Shown here: one piece after another, positions 17,220 to 26,665 of the stretch | Layout of the letters: the number at the start of each line of letters is the position of its first letter | Numbering within the stretch: position 1 is the first letter of the stretch | From: Paenibacillus massiliensis 2301065 = DSM 16942 | Lineage (GTDB): Bacteria > Bacillota > Bacilli > Paenibacillales > Paenibacillaceae | Direction: 5' to 3' | NCBI RefSeq assembly: GCF_000377505.1 | Contig: NZ_KB898186.1 | Location: 62,001-126,000, forward strand | DNA: 64,000 nucleotides | Notes under the pieces: generated by a model | The model's database searches: none | Seen by the model: the letters and a program-made list of their open reading frames with translations, nothing else | Told to the model about the DNA's origin: nothing | Program-made: the position numbers and the translations under genes

Positions 17220-17741
17220 TCAGCGCGGTCTGAGCTTCACCTGAGAGCCTTTTCCACTAGTCTGAATGCCCGTTTCCTTAGTTCCGACTTCCTTAAGTTC
17301 ACTCAATAGAAGCTCCAACACTTTCTTGGCTGCTGCTGCCTCCTTCGCACCTGATGCCCTAACTACAAGCTGCACTGGCTTGCCGGAGCGCAGATGCTTA
17401 TCCGCTTGCCGCAGCTTCGTATCGTAATCATGCTGTTCGATGTGAGCGGTGAAGCGCAATTCCTTGACTTTCTCTTGTCTACCGTTACTGCCAGCTTGCT
17501 GACTTTTACCTGCTTTGCGTGCAGTCGCTGACTCTTTCTGTGCCGTTGCTTTAGCTTTGCCTTTAGCCATCAGGCTGCAGGGCGGGGGACTGCTCATCAG
17601 TGAGGTGCAGACCAGATCGACTTTTTTGGACTTGGCCAAAGCCAGCGCTTCCTCTCTGGTGACAATGCCGATTGCCTCACCATTCAGTCCGGTAAGCAAG
17701 ACCTCGGACGCTCTAATTTGTTCGTTAATTAAGACTGCCAC
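17220..17741 (-). CDS. divergent translation initiation factor IF-3 paralog
   Basis: The 173-residue protein has the IF-3 layout: N-domain INEQIRASEVLLTGLNGEAIGIVTREEALALAKSKKVDLV, then SSPPPCSLM, a basic linker, and the C-domain start KELRFTAHIEQHDYDTKLRQADKHLRSGKPVQL. Two conserved features differ from ordinary IF-3: the YGKFR-type linker is replaced by KGKAKATAQ, and the FRGRE motif by VRASGAKEA. It is not in an infC-rpmI-rplT operon, so it is probably a second, specialised copy. The GTG start has GGAGG 10 bases upstream. It is divergent from dbpA. Function is inferred only from fold. Confidence 0.85.
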   Translation of the reverse strand: MAVLINEQIRASEVLLTGLNGEAIGIVTREEALALAKSKKVDLVCTSLMSSPPPCSLMAKGKAKATAQKESATARKAGKSQQAGSNGRQEKVKELRFTAHIEQHDYDTKLRQADKHLRSGKPVQLVVRASGAKEAAAAKKVLELLLSELKEVGTKETGIQTSGKGSQVKLRPR

Positions 17742-18028
17742 TGTAACTCAACCTCCTGCCAGATCAGATGAACACAATAATGACAACGCCATCCTGAAGT
17801 TCAGCCTGTATAAATCCTCATATGGTTAATCATATACGGAAGCTGCTGGGGGTTCAAATGATGCCGAAGCATGTGATTGACCTGTTCTCTCTAAAATAAT
17901 GTCCCGTGTTTGCGGCCAATAGAACTTCCTGCATGCAAGAATAGACAGGTATGTTCGGAATAGATAAAATGTATCCTAGACACGAGAGCGTAGACATTCG
18001 TTGTTACTTAAATAAAAGGGGTTTACTT

Positions 18029-19477
18029 ATGAGCGAGCAAGGCTTTAAGGATTATAGATTAGGCGAGGACATTACCCGGTCTTTAGACAGCCTGGGGTAC
18101 CTTCTTCCCACGGAAGTTCAACGCAAGGTGATCCCCTTCGCGCTTGAGAGAAAGGATATGACCGTCAAGTCTCACACGGGAAGCGGGAAGACCGCGGCTT
18201 ATGGCATTCCGATCTGCGAGCTGTTGGCATGGGAAGAGAATCGGCCTCAAGCTCTGATCTTGACGCCAACCCGTGAGCTTGCTGATCAGGTTACGCAGGA
18301 CATCATGAATATCGGCAGATATAAACGAATCAAGGCGACTGCTGTGTATGGGAAGCAGCCTTTCGCTAAGCAGAAGGTGCAGCTGCAGCAGAGAAATCAC
18401 GTTATTGTGGGCACGCCAGGGCGGTTAATCGATCATATCGAGAAGCAGACCATTGACTTGGAGCAGATCAAGTTTCTAGTGATCGATGAAGCGGATGAGA
18501 TGCTGAACATGGGATTCATCGAGCATGTGGAGAAGATTATCCGTGAACTGCCCCTGAAGCGGATGACCATGCTGTTCTCGGCGACGTTGCCGAGTGACGT
18601 GGAGCGTTTATGCCATAAGTACATGAATCATCCATTGGACATCGAGGTGAAGACCGAGGCAAGAACGACAAGCCAAATCGAGCATTCGATGTATTCGGTC
18701 AGGGACGAGAACAAGCTTAAGTTGCTCCGGGATGTCACCATCGTTGAGAATCCGGAAAGCTGCATTATCTTTTGCCGTACACAGATCAGGGTTGAAGTCG
18801 TGTATAAAGAATTACTTAAGCACGGCTACCCCTGCGGCAGAATTCATGGGGGAATGGAGCAGGACGATCGCACGGCGATGATGAACGCGTTCAAACAAGG
18901 CAATTTTCGCTATCTGATCGCGACAGATGTTGCCGCGAGAGGGATCGACATTGAGAGCATCAGCCATGTCATCAACTACGATTTTCCGCAAGAGAACGAG
19001 AGCTATGTCCATCGAACTGGGCGAACGGGAAGAGCTGGACAATCGGGGACAGCGATCTCCTTTGCCACACCAACTGAAGAGAAATTCGTGGCCAACGTCG
19101 AGCGATATATAGGGTTCGAGATTCCGAAGAGAAGCGGCCCTACTAAAGAAGCGATCGCACGTAACAGTCCTGCGTTTGAAGCGAAGCTGAAGAACCGTCG
19201 AGCAGTCAAGAAGGACCAGAGCTCCCGTGCGAAGCAGGAGGTTCTGAAGCTATATTTTAACGGGGGGAAGAAAAAGAAGATCAGAGCAGTAGACTTCGTC
19301 GGTACGATTGCCAAGATTGATGGGGTATCTGCGGATGATATCGGGATTATCACGATAGAGGATAACGCTTCCTACGTAGATATTCTCAATGGCAAAGGAC
19401 ACCTCGTTCTGGGTAAGATGAAGGACACAACAGTCAAGGGTAAGCTGCTGAAAGTACATGAGGCGAACCGGAAATAA
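18029..19477 (+). CDS. dbpA: ATP-dependent RNA helicase DbpA (DEAD-box)
   Basis: The 482-residue protein has all DEAD-box motifs: Walker A SHTGSGKT (about 48), PTRELA, TPGR, DEAD (about 152), [13 protein letters not shown] and HRTGRTGR (about 328). The last 80 residues ([21 protein letters not shown] ... [11 protein letters not shown]) form the DbpA/YxiN RNA-binding domain that targets helix 92 of 23S rRNA during 50S assembly. I chose ATG 18029 ([15 protein letters not shown]), which has AAAGGGG upstream and matches YxiN length; a longer frame from 17951 is unlikely. A divergent IF-3-like gene lies upstream. Confidence 0.95.
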   Translation: MSEQGFKDYRLGEDITRSLDSLGYLLPTEVQRKVIPFALERKDMTVKSHTGSGKTAAYGIPICELLAWEENRPQALILTPTRELADQVTQDIMNIGRYKRIKATAVYGKQPFAKQKVQLQQRNHVIVGTPGRLIDHIEKQTIDLEQIKFLVIDEADEMLNMGFIEHVEKIIRELPLKRMTMLFSATLPSDVERLCHKYMNHPLDIEVKTEARTTSQIEHSMYSVRDENKLKLLRDVTIVENPESCIIFCRTQIRVEVVYKELLKHGYPCGRIHGGMEQDDRTAMMNAFKQGNFRYLIATDVAARGIDIESISHVINYDFPQENESYVHRTGRTGRAGQSGTAISFATPTEEKFVANVERYIGFEIPKRSGPTKEAIARNSPAFEAKLKNRRAVKKDQSSRAKQEVLKLYFNGGKKKKIRAVDFVGTIAKIDGVSADDIGIITIEDNASYVDILNGKGHLVLGKMKDTTVKGKLLKVHEANRK

Positions 19478-19523
19478 AAAGGACCGTATCCATGAATGTA
19501 TAGGGAATGTATAAATTAACCCA

Positions 19524-19571
19524 AAAATGCCTCTTATCCACGTTCCTTCCGTGGGTCAGAGGCATTCTTAT
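19524..19571. terminator. terminator between dbpA and tRNA
   Basis: AATGCCTCT and AGAGGCATT form a 9-bp outer stem with an inner CACG/CGTG stem. It lies 3' of dbpA and also 3' of the minus-strand tRNA, so it may serve both. Confidence 0.8.
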
Positions 19572-19598
19572 ATAAGTGTTAAGCTAATATTAGAGGTT

Positions 19599-19675
<77 letters not shown>

Positions 19676-19786
19676 ATAGTATAACGAATCAATTGGATCA
19701 TAATTCGTTCATCAGGTGTTTTATATTACAGCAGTTCGAGCCCCAATGCAAATTCTTGAGTTTAACTGGAGTCACACTGCCGGAAA

Positions 19787-20266
19787 TTATATGTTAGTAG
19801 TGACAGTCTTATTGACAAAATCAATCTCATTTCTGATCCCTTTGTGGGCATCATTCCACAGGCCCTTTGTCAGGCGAATGCGCAGCAGGCAGGTGTTAGG
19901 ATCTTCGTCATTATTGGCTTCGTTATACCACGCGGCGAATATTGTGCGCAGCTTTGTCATCATCTCCGAGTTTTTCTCGTCACACACCCAGCCCAGGTTT
20001 TCACCGATGCCATCGGCTGTAAAGTTTTCGACGATGATACAGACAGCGACTTCGGGGTTTTGGGCGATTTGCTGCATCTTGCCTGAGGTTGCGTAGGTGA
20101 CGGTGTAGAACGCGCCGTCCTCATAATAGGCATCCACAATGCGGGCTGCGGGCCGGCATTTGCCATCGGCCCCCGGTTCCAGTGCGATGGTGGACAGAGA
20201 GATCAGACCATCCTTGTTACCCGCTTGTTCTTCCAGCAGTTTCATGGCCTCGTCGTACTTGCTCAT
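19787..20266 (-). CDS. pyridoxamine 5'-phosphate oxidase-family protein
   Basis: The 159-residue protein is a split-barrel flavin-type protein: CRPAARIVDAYYEDGAFYTVTYATSGKMQQIAQNPEVAVCI matches the PPOX-like fold, with the C-terminal LLRIRLTKGLWND. Family members bind FMN, F420 or heme and reduce varied substrates; none is assigned here. I chose ATG 20266 because TAGGAGG lies 8 bases upstream; the longer frame to 20296 has no site. It is separate from the EamA-RidA operon upstream. Confidence 0.88.
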   Translation of the reverse strand: MSKYDEAMKLLEEQAGNKDGLISLSTIALEPGADGKCRPAARIVDAYYEDGAFYTVTYATSGKMQQIAQNPEVAVCIIVENFTADGIGENLGWVCDEKNSEMMTKLRTIFAAWYNEANNDEDPNTCLLRIRLTKGLWNDAHKGIRNEIDFVNKTVTTNI

Positions 20267-20489
20267 TATATTACCTCCTAAAGTGTAATAAGGCATACAT
20301 TATTGAGCTTACCATTGTAAAATCTTAGTGCATGTGAAGAATAATACGATAAAACATTAAATCGCAATCATAACTCTGTTCGACTTAGGTATGGTTCAAC
20401 GGATATTGCCCTAGATTGTACACTTAGCAATAATATAAGGCACTCGAGCAGGAGTCCTTCGATTTCGTTCTATAATCATTGCCATTAAA

Positions 20490-20529
20490 AAACCAAAGGA
20501 GCGCGATAAAAAGCGCTCCCTTTGGTTTG
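20490..20529. terminator. strong intrinsic terminator
   Basis: AAACCAAAGGAGCGC and GCGCTCCCTTTGGTTT form a long stem with one mismatch and an A-rich loop. On the minus strand it lies just after the EamA gene and probably ends the four-gene operon. Confidence 0.85.
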
Positions 20530-20577
20530 TCGTAAATCCTAAATTTTCTTCTTTAGTCGCGATTACCACGTAGGCCA

Positions 20578-21477
20578 TTATCTCTCCACAGGGGAGAATT
20601 GGTGTGTTTTCCTTGTTCGCTGTCCCTGCACGGTGGCTAAAACTACGCCGCAAATGATGAGAACAGAGCCTGCCACTTGCGTTAAGGAAATCGGGGTGCC
20701 AAGCGTGATATAACCTAGAACCATTGCAACAAACGGCTGTAAATTCAGAAACAGCGATGCTTTAGCCGCCCCTACCTTGCGGATCTGCGCATTCCAGATG
20801 ACCGCGCATAAGCCCTGAATAAGCAGCGCCGATCCGATTAGGAGAACCCACCACCAGAAACCAGGCTGGGCCTGTACGTGAGGCTCGCTCCAGACCGCCA
20901 TCGGGTATACCAAAACGCAGCCCAAGCCCGTTGTATACACCGTTGCGACCAACGCATCCATACGTTCCGTCAGCTTTCTCATGAGGATCATAGATGCCGA
21001 GAATGCCAGCATGCATATAAACATAATCCAGATGCCTTCGTTAATGGCTATGCCCTTGCTTCCGCCAGGTCCAACCACGAAGAAGACACCGGCGAGGGCG
21101 ACAATCGAACCTGCCGCCATGCGTTTCGTTAACGGCTCTTTCAAAAATAAGCGAGCAAATAGCGCTGTAAAAATCGGAGCTAACGACAAGATGAGCGAAG
21201 CCGTTGTTGCATCCGTTGTCCGAAGCCCCATAAAGAAAGAAACTTGATGCAGCAGCATCCCGATCAGAACAAATGGCACCAGATACACGGAGTCACGGAG
21301 CGTAATCTTCGTTAAGCGACGGGTTGTAACCAAATAAATAAGCAGGAACACAGACGACACTATAAGCCGGTATGCAGACAGATGTAAGGCGGGAAATGCC
21401 TGCAGTAGCAGCGAACCTAAGACGAAATTGCTCCCGTAAAGGGTTGCGCACAACAAGAGAAGCCAATACGTTCGCAA
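20578..21477 (-). CDS. EamA/DMT-family transporter
   Basis: The 299-residue protein has ten hydrophobic segments in two EamA halves; ATLYGSNFVLGSLLL, RLIVSSVFLLIYL and LSLAPIFTALFARLFLKEPLTKRM mark the first and FLNLQPFVAMVLGYITLGTPIS the second. DMT carriers export metabolites such as amino acids or drugs. The TTG start has AGAAGG about 9 bases upstream. It is the last gene of the operon MBL hydrolase - alpha/beta hydrolase - RidA - EamA, so it may export a product of that pathway. Confidence 0.9.
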   Translation of the reverse strand: MRTYWLLLLCATLYGSNFVLGSLLLQAFPALHLSAYRLIVSSVFLLIYLVTTRRLTKITLRDSVYLVPFVLIGMLLHQVSFFMGLRTTDATTASLILSLAPIFTALFARLFLKEPLTKRMAAGSIVALAGVFFVVGPGGSKGIAINEGIWIMFICMLAFSASMILMRKLTERMDALVATVYTTGLGCVLVYPMAVWSEPHVQAQPGFWWWVLLIGSALLIQGLCAVIWNAQIRKVGAAKASLFLNLQPFVAMVLGYITLGTPISLTQVAGSVLIICGVVLATVQGQRTRKTHQFSPVER

Positions 21478-21521
21478 TCAGATGCGCCTTCTTTCATAGA
21501 AATACGAATAGTGGAGCAGAT

Positions 21522-21902
21522 TTAAATGCGCTTGATTGCGATAAGCTCTATTTCAATCTTGGCGTCTCGTGGAAGTCTAGACACTTCCACAGTTGTTCTG
21601 GCAGGGTAATGATCGCTGAAATATTGGCTGTACACCTCGTTCATCTGTTGAAATTGCTCTAAATCGGTCATGAAAACGGTGGTTTTTATAACGTCTTCTA
21701 AAGACAATCCTGCTTCAGCTAAGACGGCTTGCAGGTTGTTTAAGATTTGCTGGGTCTGGTCAACGATGCCTTCTTTCAGATTTCCTTCGGCATCAATCGG
21801 AAGCATGCCTGACGTATAGACGGCATTTTCTAAAGCGATGGCTTGCGAATAGGGACCGATAGCTGACGGTGCCTTTGTGGTGGTTATGGCAATATGGCTC
21901 AT
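21522..21902 (-). CDS. ridA: RidA-family enamine/imine deaminase
   Basis: The 126-residue protein is a typical RidA/YjgF: APSAIGPYSQAI, YTSGMLPID, the catalytic Arg in YPARTTVEVSRLPRDAKIEIELIAI. RidA hydrolyses reactive 2-aminoacrylate and related enamines or imines from PLP enzymes to ketoacids plus ammonia. The ATG start has GAGAGGAA about 9 bases upstream. It sits between an alpha/beta hydrolase and an EamA transporter in one operon, so it may serve a specific pathway rather than general housekeeping. Confidence 0.95.
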   Translation of the reverse strand: MSHIAITTTKAPSAIGPYSQAIALENAVYTSGMLPIDAEGNLKEGIVDQTQQILNNLQAVLAEAGLSLEDVIKTTVFMTDLEQFQQMNEVYSQYFSDHYPARTTVEVSRLPRDAKIEIELIAIKRI

Positions 21903-21932
21903 TGTTTTACATTCCTCTCTTGCAGCGACATC

Positions 21933-22931
21933 TTATTTGGCAGGTGCGTACACTTCATCCAAGAAACCGCGGATGGCTTGAAAAGCCAGAAGTCTGTTTT
22001 TCTCCAGTAAAACCATGTGCGTCCCTTCCCCGATTTCGACCCAGCGGCGATAGGCAGCTCCCGTCAGGGAAGTGAAGAAATTTTGGGCTAATTCAAGGGG
22101 CACATCAATATCCCACTCGGCATGCACAAGAAGGACGGGAACGGTGATCTCTTGAGGATCGTAGAAAGCTTTGCCAGCCGTCCAGTATTCGCGGATATCG
22201 AGGATCGGACCATTGGTGGCCCGAATATGCTCAGGATGCTCGGTTAGGCTTCCTGGATCGGAAGCCAGCGTGGCTTTGACCCATTGTTCGAACCAGCCCT
22301 CCGGAATCAAATCACCACGTTTATGCTCTGGCGCTGCACTTAGCCAGCGTTCCTTCGTGCTGACAGCAGCCACAAGGCGATACGAACCAAGCGGACCCCC
22401 GGTATCGATCGGAATCGGTTTGGAGCTCAGCCATTGCGGAGCCACAAGCGTAAGCTTGGTTACCTTATCGTTGTTTTGACTGGTGTAAGCTCCCGCAACC
22501 GTTCCACCCCAAGACATGCCCAGGACATTCACCTTCGTTAAATTCCGGTGCTTCAGAACATAGTCCACAGCTGTGCCCAAATCCCGGACTCCTGTTTCCG
22601 TACGGACAAGCGGTGGATTCAGGTCAGCAGGCTGCTCCATCTCAGGTGGTCTTGTCGAGCCGCCGTAGCCGCGGACGTCCACAGCGTACACGTCATATCC
22701 ATGGCTGGCGAGATAGTCCAGAAAAGTGAAGCCATCCAGTTCCACATCGTACAGACTGCCAATGGGATAAGTAGCGCCATGAACCATTACGATTGTTTTT
22801 TCATTAGAGAAGGTGTTCATGGAAGCTGGTCGTTTATTTCGTACATAAAGTTCGATGCCAGTTGTATCACTTGGGATACGAAGGTCTTCCGTCACGATAT
22901 GTACATCAGGAAGAAAACTAGGGGTTGTCAT
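21933..22931 (-). CDS. alpha/beta hydrolase
   Basis: The 332-residue protein has the oxyanion-side motif VHGATYP, the VRGYGGSTRP loop, the nucleophile elbow VLGMSWGGTVAG (Ser in GMSWGG), the acid region VLLVHAEWDIDVPLELA, and the catalytic His in EGTHMVLLEKNR. It may hydrolyse an ester or lactone. No signal peptide. The ATG start has GAAAGG 11 bases upstream. It is the second gene of the operon, 39 bases after the MBL gene. Confidence 0.92.
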   Translation of the reverse strand: MTTPSFLPDVHIVTEDLRIPSDTTGIELYVRNKRPASMNTFSNEKTIVMVHGATYPIGSLYDVELDGFTFLDYLASHGYDVYAVDVRGYGGSTRPPEMEQPADLNPPLVRTETGVRDLGTAVDYVLKHRNLTKVNVLGMSWGGTVAGAYTSQNNDKVTKLTLVAPQWLSSKPIPIDTGGPLGSYRLVAAVSTKERWLSAAPEHKRGDLIPEGWFEQWVKATLASDPGSLTEHPEHIRATNGPILDIREYWTAGKAFYDPQEITVPVLLVHAEWDIDVPLELAQNFFTSLTGAAYRRWVEIGEGTHMVLLEKNRLLAFQAIRGFLDEVYAPAK

Positions 22932-22970
22932 AAACTCAGCGCCTTTCGATTGTGTTGGTGTCAGGTCGTA

Positions 22971-23867
22971 TTAAATAAAGTCCCACTTGTATCCGTCCCC
23001 GCTTCGAGTCACGTATCCCGCCGCGCTTTCTGGAAAATGCGTGCTAAAATAAATGACTGGACGATCTGCGATGTCCTCCAGTACCTGTCGTCGTGAGGCT
23101 CGGGCTTGATCGGCAAATTCGCAGTACATGGAGTTCCATTCAGGGTTAAACACCTGGAACGGATGGTGCATCACATCGGCGCCAAATAAAGCTTCTTCTC
23201 CGCCAGTGTTAAGACGGATGGACATTTGGCCGATACTATGGCCGGGCGTCGGAATGAATGTGAACATATCAAGAAATTCCCCGCCCTCAGGGTTAATTGT
23301 CTGCGTTAAGCCGGCTTCAACAACAGGCAATACGCTTTCTTCGTAAACGTTAAAGTTGGCTTCGTTTGCTTTGTTGTGGCTGGCCTTACTTGAGTAATAT
23401 TGTTGCTCCGCAAGGGGAAATACGTATTTTGCATGTGGGAACGTCGGTACCCATTTTCCATCAATGAGCTTCGTGTTCCAACCGACATGGTCGACATGCA
23501 GATGCGTCAGCAGGACGTAATCGACTTCCTCTGGTGTTACTCCGGCCTCTTTCAACCGCTCCAGATAAGGGAGCTGGAGATTGGCGAGGTCCGGATTTAA
23601 AGGCAAGCTTTTATTATTTCCTGTAGCCGTATCGATAAGGATTGTATGCTTCGGGGTCTTCACCACCCAGGTTCCAATGCTAACGATAAGCTGAGAACTG
23701 CCATCGATCAGGCCATCCGGAAGAGAGTTCCGATTCTCCTCCAGGAACCTGGGGTCCCATGATCCCGCAAAATACACCTCTGGTGGAATACCGTCAAGTA
23801 TCATTTCCGTAACACGCGTAACGGTAACATCACCTACTTGATAGACCTTGGGAATGTTCGTAGTCAT
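22971..23867 (-). CDS. metallo-beta-lactamase-fold hydrolase
   Basis: The 298-residue protein carries the zinc-binding LLTHLHVDHVGWNT motif near residue 120, then TPGHSIGQMSIRL and FGADVMHHP, with a C-terminal FSTHFP. This arrangement resembles the AHL-lactonase/methyl-parathion-hydrolase group; the substrate is unknown. The ATG start has AAAGGGG about 6 bases upstream. It heads a four-gene operon divergent from an XRE-cupin regulator, with shared regulatory repeats in the gap. Confidence 0.93.
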   Translation of the reverse strand: MTTNIPKVYQVGDVTVTRVTEMILDGIPPEVYFAGSWDPRFLEENRNSLPDGLIDGSSQLIVSIGTWVVKTPKHTILIDTATGNNKSLPLNPDLANLQLPYLERLKEAGVTPEEVDYVLLTHLHVDHVGWNTKLIDGKWVPTFPHAKYVFPLAEQQYYSSKASHNKANEANFNVYEESVLPVVEAGLTQTINPEGGEFLDMFTFIPTPGHSIGQMSIRLNTGGEEALFGADVMHHPFQVFNPEWNSMYCEFADQARASRRQVLEDIADRPVIYFSTHFPESAAGYVTRSGDGYKWDFI

Positions 23868-23970
23868 TCTTTATGCCCCTTTCGTCCTTCTGACATATTT
23901 CTATGAATCTAAATAACAAGGAACAGCTTTTCGTTGCCATCATGTAATTAGTGCTTCGTAATGCTTAGAA

Positions 23971-23990
23971 AATTTCGCTGAAAATGAAAA
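23971..23990. promoter_or_regulatory. candidate XRE operator, copy 1
   Basis: AATTTCGCTGAAAATGAAAA lies about 105 bases upstream of the MBL-operon start. A near copy lies at 24157-24177 beside the XRE-cupin gene. Repetition on both sides of a divergent control region suggests a regulator site. Confidence 0.4.
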
Positions 23991-24118
23991 AAATTCTGTT
24001 GAGATGAACGATGTCAGATACCCGGGTAAAATTCGTTCGTTAACCTTGATTAAATAGTAGTCCAATAATAGCGCCAAATCAACGTTTTTACACCGTAATC
24101 CCGCTCTGGTGAAGGGGC

Positions 24119-24147
24119 TTGATATTGCTCGGATTTACGCCTATTAT
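24119..24147 (+). promoter_or_regulatory. sigma-A-type promoter of XRE-cupin gene
   Basis: TTGATA (24119-24124) and TATTAT (24142-24147) are separated by 17 bases. The transcript would start just before the operator-like repeat at 24157. Confidence 0.6.
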
Positions 24148-24156
24148 AAAATTATA

Positions 24157-24177
24157 AATTTCGCTGATAACGTAAAA
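24157..24177. promoter_or_regulatory. candidate XRE operator, copy 2
   Basis: AATTTCGCTGATAACGTAAA (extending to 24177) matches copy 1 at all but three positions. It lies between the -10 box and the start codon of the XRE-cupin gene, where a bound regulator would block transcription. Confidence 0.4.
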
Positions 24178-24203
24178 ATATCGGAAATTCAGGAGGCTTG
24201 CAT

Positions 24204-24749
24204 ATGAATTCGATCGGCGAAGCCATTCGAAGTACGCGGAAAAAACAGAATTTAACGCTTAAGAAGGTAGCTGAAGCAGCCTCTGTATCCTTATCTTTTC
24301 TCAGTGAAATTGAGCGCGATAAGGCGAATCCGTCGATCAGTGTTCTGAAGCGCATAGCGAATGCATTAAACGTGAATTTTTCCGATTTATTCGGTGAGGA
24401 GAAGCGAAGCCTTGTCGTTAGGAAAAATGAACGCAAGCCATTAGTGCATTCCGAGGGGTCTCGTATTACCTGGTACGCACTCAGTCAAGGAAGCAGCAAC
24501 CGAATGGGGCCGATATGGGGAGTGCTGGAAGAAGGAGCTGCTTATGGCGATATCGGCGTTGGCCATAGCGATGGCGAGGAATTCCTATTTGTTCATTCCG
24601 GGCGATTGGAGTTTGTGCTCGGCAATGAACGTTATACGCTCGAAGAAGGGGACAGTATCTATTATGATGCCAGAATCCCCCATAGTTATAAGAATATCTG
24701 GGAAGGTGAAACGCTGCTCATAGCAGTTGCTACGCCGCCTACTTTTTGA
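24204..24749 (+). CDS. XRE-cupin transcriptional regulator
   Basis: The 181-residue protein has an N-terminal XRE helix-turn-helix (IGEAIRSTRKKQNLTLKKVA, then VSLSFLSEIERDKANPSISV) and a C-terminal cupin (GEEFLFVHSGRLEFVLG, YTLEEGDSIYYDARIPHSYKN). Such PuuR-type regulators bind a small ligand in the cupin and usually repress an adjacent catabolic operon. I chose ATG 24204 because AGGAGG lies 7 bases upstream. It is divergent from the MBL-hydrolase-RidA-EamA operon, its likely target. Confidence 0.93.
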   Translation: MNSIGEAIRSTRKKQNLTLKKVAEAASVSLSFLSEIERDKANPSISVLKRIANALNVNFSDLFGEEKRSLVVRKNERKPLVHSEGSRITWYALSQGSSNRMGPIWGVLEEGAAYGDIGVGHSDGEEFLFVHSGRLEFVLGNERYTLEEGDSIYYDARIPHSYKNIWEGETLLIAVATPPTF

Positions 24750-24979
24750 TTAAGTCGGCATTGCTCCAACTGTGTGTCCTGGTTAGTTTATTTTTCATAA
24801 GATGGCATTAGGCCAGAATACTCACTCATGTGAAATCTGTACATAGTTTGCATAAGTAACTTGTCTAGTTGGGATCTTGGTAGGAAAGGTGATACGGCAA
24901 TAATTGAAGGCATTTTCGCCAATAGTTCCGTTAAGCTGAGCGTATGAGCACTATATTCTATGGGGTGTTTTCAATGTTA

Positions 24980-25013
24980 TTAAGCGGTGGTCTCATATAA
25001 GACCACCGCTTAA
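24980..25013. terminator. palindromic terminator hairpin
   Basis: TTAAGCGGTGGTC and GACCACCGCTTAA are perfectly complementary around an 8-base loop. It separates the convergent XRE-cupin and DUF2075 genes. Confidence 0.85.
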
Positions 25014-25030
25014 GTCTCTTGCATCGTTGT

Positions 25031-26665
25031 TTATCTTTTAACTAAAGACAATAGCTTCTTTCTAAGTTTAGGATCTGTAGCATAGATATAGAGTCCGCGA
25101 ATACCACGTTTCATCAACACATTAATTGAATTTAAAATAATATCTTGCTTAATTTGTTGTATTTCCTTCTCTGAAAAATCACTCCGTGAGTTAAAGGCAC
25201 CGACATCCTTATACTTTGTGACATCAATAAGGAGTTGGTCTGTCTGTTCATCATAACTGACCGAAGGGCCTAGTATAACACCAACATAATTTAAATCAAA
25301 GCCTTGAACGGTGTAGATAGAGCCTATTTCATGAATAGTATTCTCTTTCTCTGCCCAGATAGTATTGCTATCCGTAATATTCCAAGGCATCTTCAGTCCG
25401 TCTGCCTCAACATAATATAACTGTCCATCCTTTTTGTGTTCATAATCAAAGGTAGCAACCATTCTGGACAAGCCCACTTTTTTGTTTCTATCCTCAATTG
25501 CTTTCTTCATTGCAAGTGCATTGCTGAAAATCTGCAAGTCATATGTATTTTGACTCACGTGTGGCACATTGATTAGCTTCTTCGATACAAAACTATCAAT
25601 CCAGTCAATAAATTCAGGAGCGGCATACATTCGTAATTGATCTTTTAAGTAATAGGTTTCAGTAATATACTGTTTAGTTACTTTTTTTAACAAATCGTCG
25701 TCCCAGTAGCTTTTAATTCTTAGAACCTGTTTTGGATCAAAAATTAGAATTGTTATTTTGCTTTTCTTAATGATCTCCTCAAGGTGATTTTTTCCATTGA
25801 AGCTGTTATATCGATCTTCCTTTGTTAAAAGCAAATGTGCTTCGTCTACTAATACAATATCAGCAGATGTTATTTTTTTATTATTAATGAACGTTGTGGG
25901 CTTCATAACTTTGTTCTTTTTAATATTGGGAAGGCTTTTAGTTAGACTGTGGTAAGTTTTTAACATCTCTCCGTGGTTTACCAGCAAATAATTCATTTTT
26001 TTCTTCAGAGTAGAGCCATTTTCATGGGAAAGGTCCTGAATGGTATTGAACAGAGAACTTATTAGTACGCTTTTTCCTGTTCCCGCATCACCTTCAATAA
26101 TTAGTATTTTCGACTCCGTCTTATAATCATTTTCCTTGCAGTATTTAAGGATTTGATTCTTAACCTCTACTTGTTGAGGGGTTAATTCTTTATAAGGCGA
26201 GAGTTTGTAGGTATCTTTATTTCTCAAGGTTTCAAGAGGTTCTTGTATAAGCTGCTCATCTTTAAGTGTTTTCCATATTTCTGTAAATATCTCTTCGTTG
26301 TAGTATTGCTTTTGATAGTAATTGTGCATCTCGCTTTTTTTGGTTTGGCTGACATTCTGAAGTCTATACCGATTTTCTGCGATCAGATAGTTAATCAAAT
26401 TAGTTTCAATATTATAGGTCGCAGATTGGTGAAATCTCTTGTGTCCGATAAGTATGATTTGCTGAAGTTTTTTATTGCGTCTTTTATCGTTCAAATGCTC
26501 TCTCAAGCGTCGCTTGAATTGAACCGTTTCGCCAACATAAGCCTGGAGAGAATCTTGATTATAAAAAATGTAGACAACAGGGTGCCTCGTTAGGAATTCT
26601 TCCTTTATTTGTTGCAAGTCCTGTGAAGAAAAGTTGATCTTTTCAATAATAAGTTCGCTTGTCAT
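25031..26665 (-). CDS. GIY-YIG nuclease fused to DUF2075 (SF1-type) helicase
   Basis: The 544-residue protein has an N-terminal GIY-YIG nuclease domain (PVVYIFYNQDSLQAYVGET, Arg in FKRRLREHL, Glu in NIETNLI; about residues 30-115). A DUF2075 P-loop ATPase follows: Walker A IIEGDAGTGKSVL (about 190), Walker B ADIVLVDEAHLLL (about 275), and the C-terminal IGSIYTVQGFDLNYVGVILG. The nuclease-plus-helicase design suggests DNA or RNA processing, possibly phage defence. ATG 26665 follows AGGTGA at 6 bases; a GTG at 26674 is the alternative. It is divergent from a MazG-like gene. Confidence 0.88.
   Translation of the reverse strand: MTSELIIEKINFSSQDLQQIKEEFLTRHPVVYIFYNQDSLQAYVGETVQFKRRLREHLNDKRRNKKLQQIILIGHKRFHQSATYNIETNLINYLIAENRYRLQNVSQTKKSEMHNYYQKQYYNEEIFTEIWKTLKDEQLIQEPLETLRNKDTYKLSPYKELTPQQVEVKNQILKYCKENDYKTESKILIIEGDAGTGKSVLISSLFNTIQDLSHENGSTLKKKMNYLLVNHGEMLKTYHSLTKSLPNIKKNKVMKPTTFINNKKITSADIVLVDEAHLLLTKEDRYNSFNGKNHLEEIIKKSKITILIFDPKQVLRIKSYWDDDLLKKVTKQYITETYYLKDQLRMYAAPEFIDWIDSFVSKKLINVPHVSQNTYDLQIFSNALAMKKAIEDRNKKVGLSRMVATFDYEHKKDGQLYYVEADGLKMPWNITDSNTIWAEKENTIHEIGSIYTVQGFDLNYVGVILGPSVSYDEQTDQLLIDVTKYKDVGAFNSRSDFSEKEIQQIKQDIILNSINVLMKRGIRGLYIYATDPKLRKKLLSLVKR

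Noticed and set aside
19482..19500. GGACCGTATCC near dbpA end as another rlmH-tail copy
   Set aside because: Only the first ten bases resemble the repeat; the His-Lys-stop codons are absent.
24850..24862. GCATAAGTAAC as an att-like site
   Set aside because: Only nine bases match and the Glu-Pro-Tyr codons are absent, so chance is likely.
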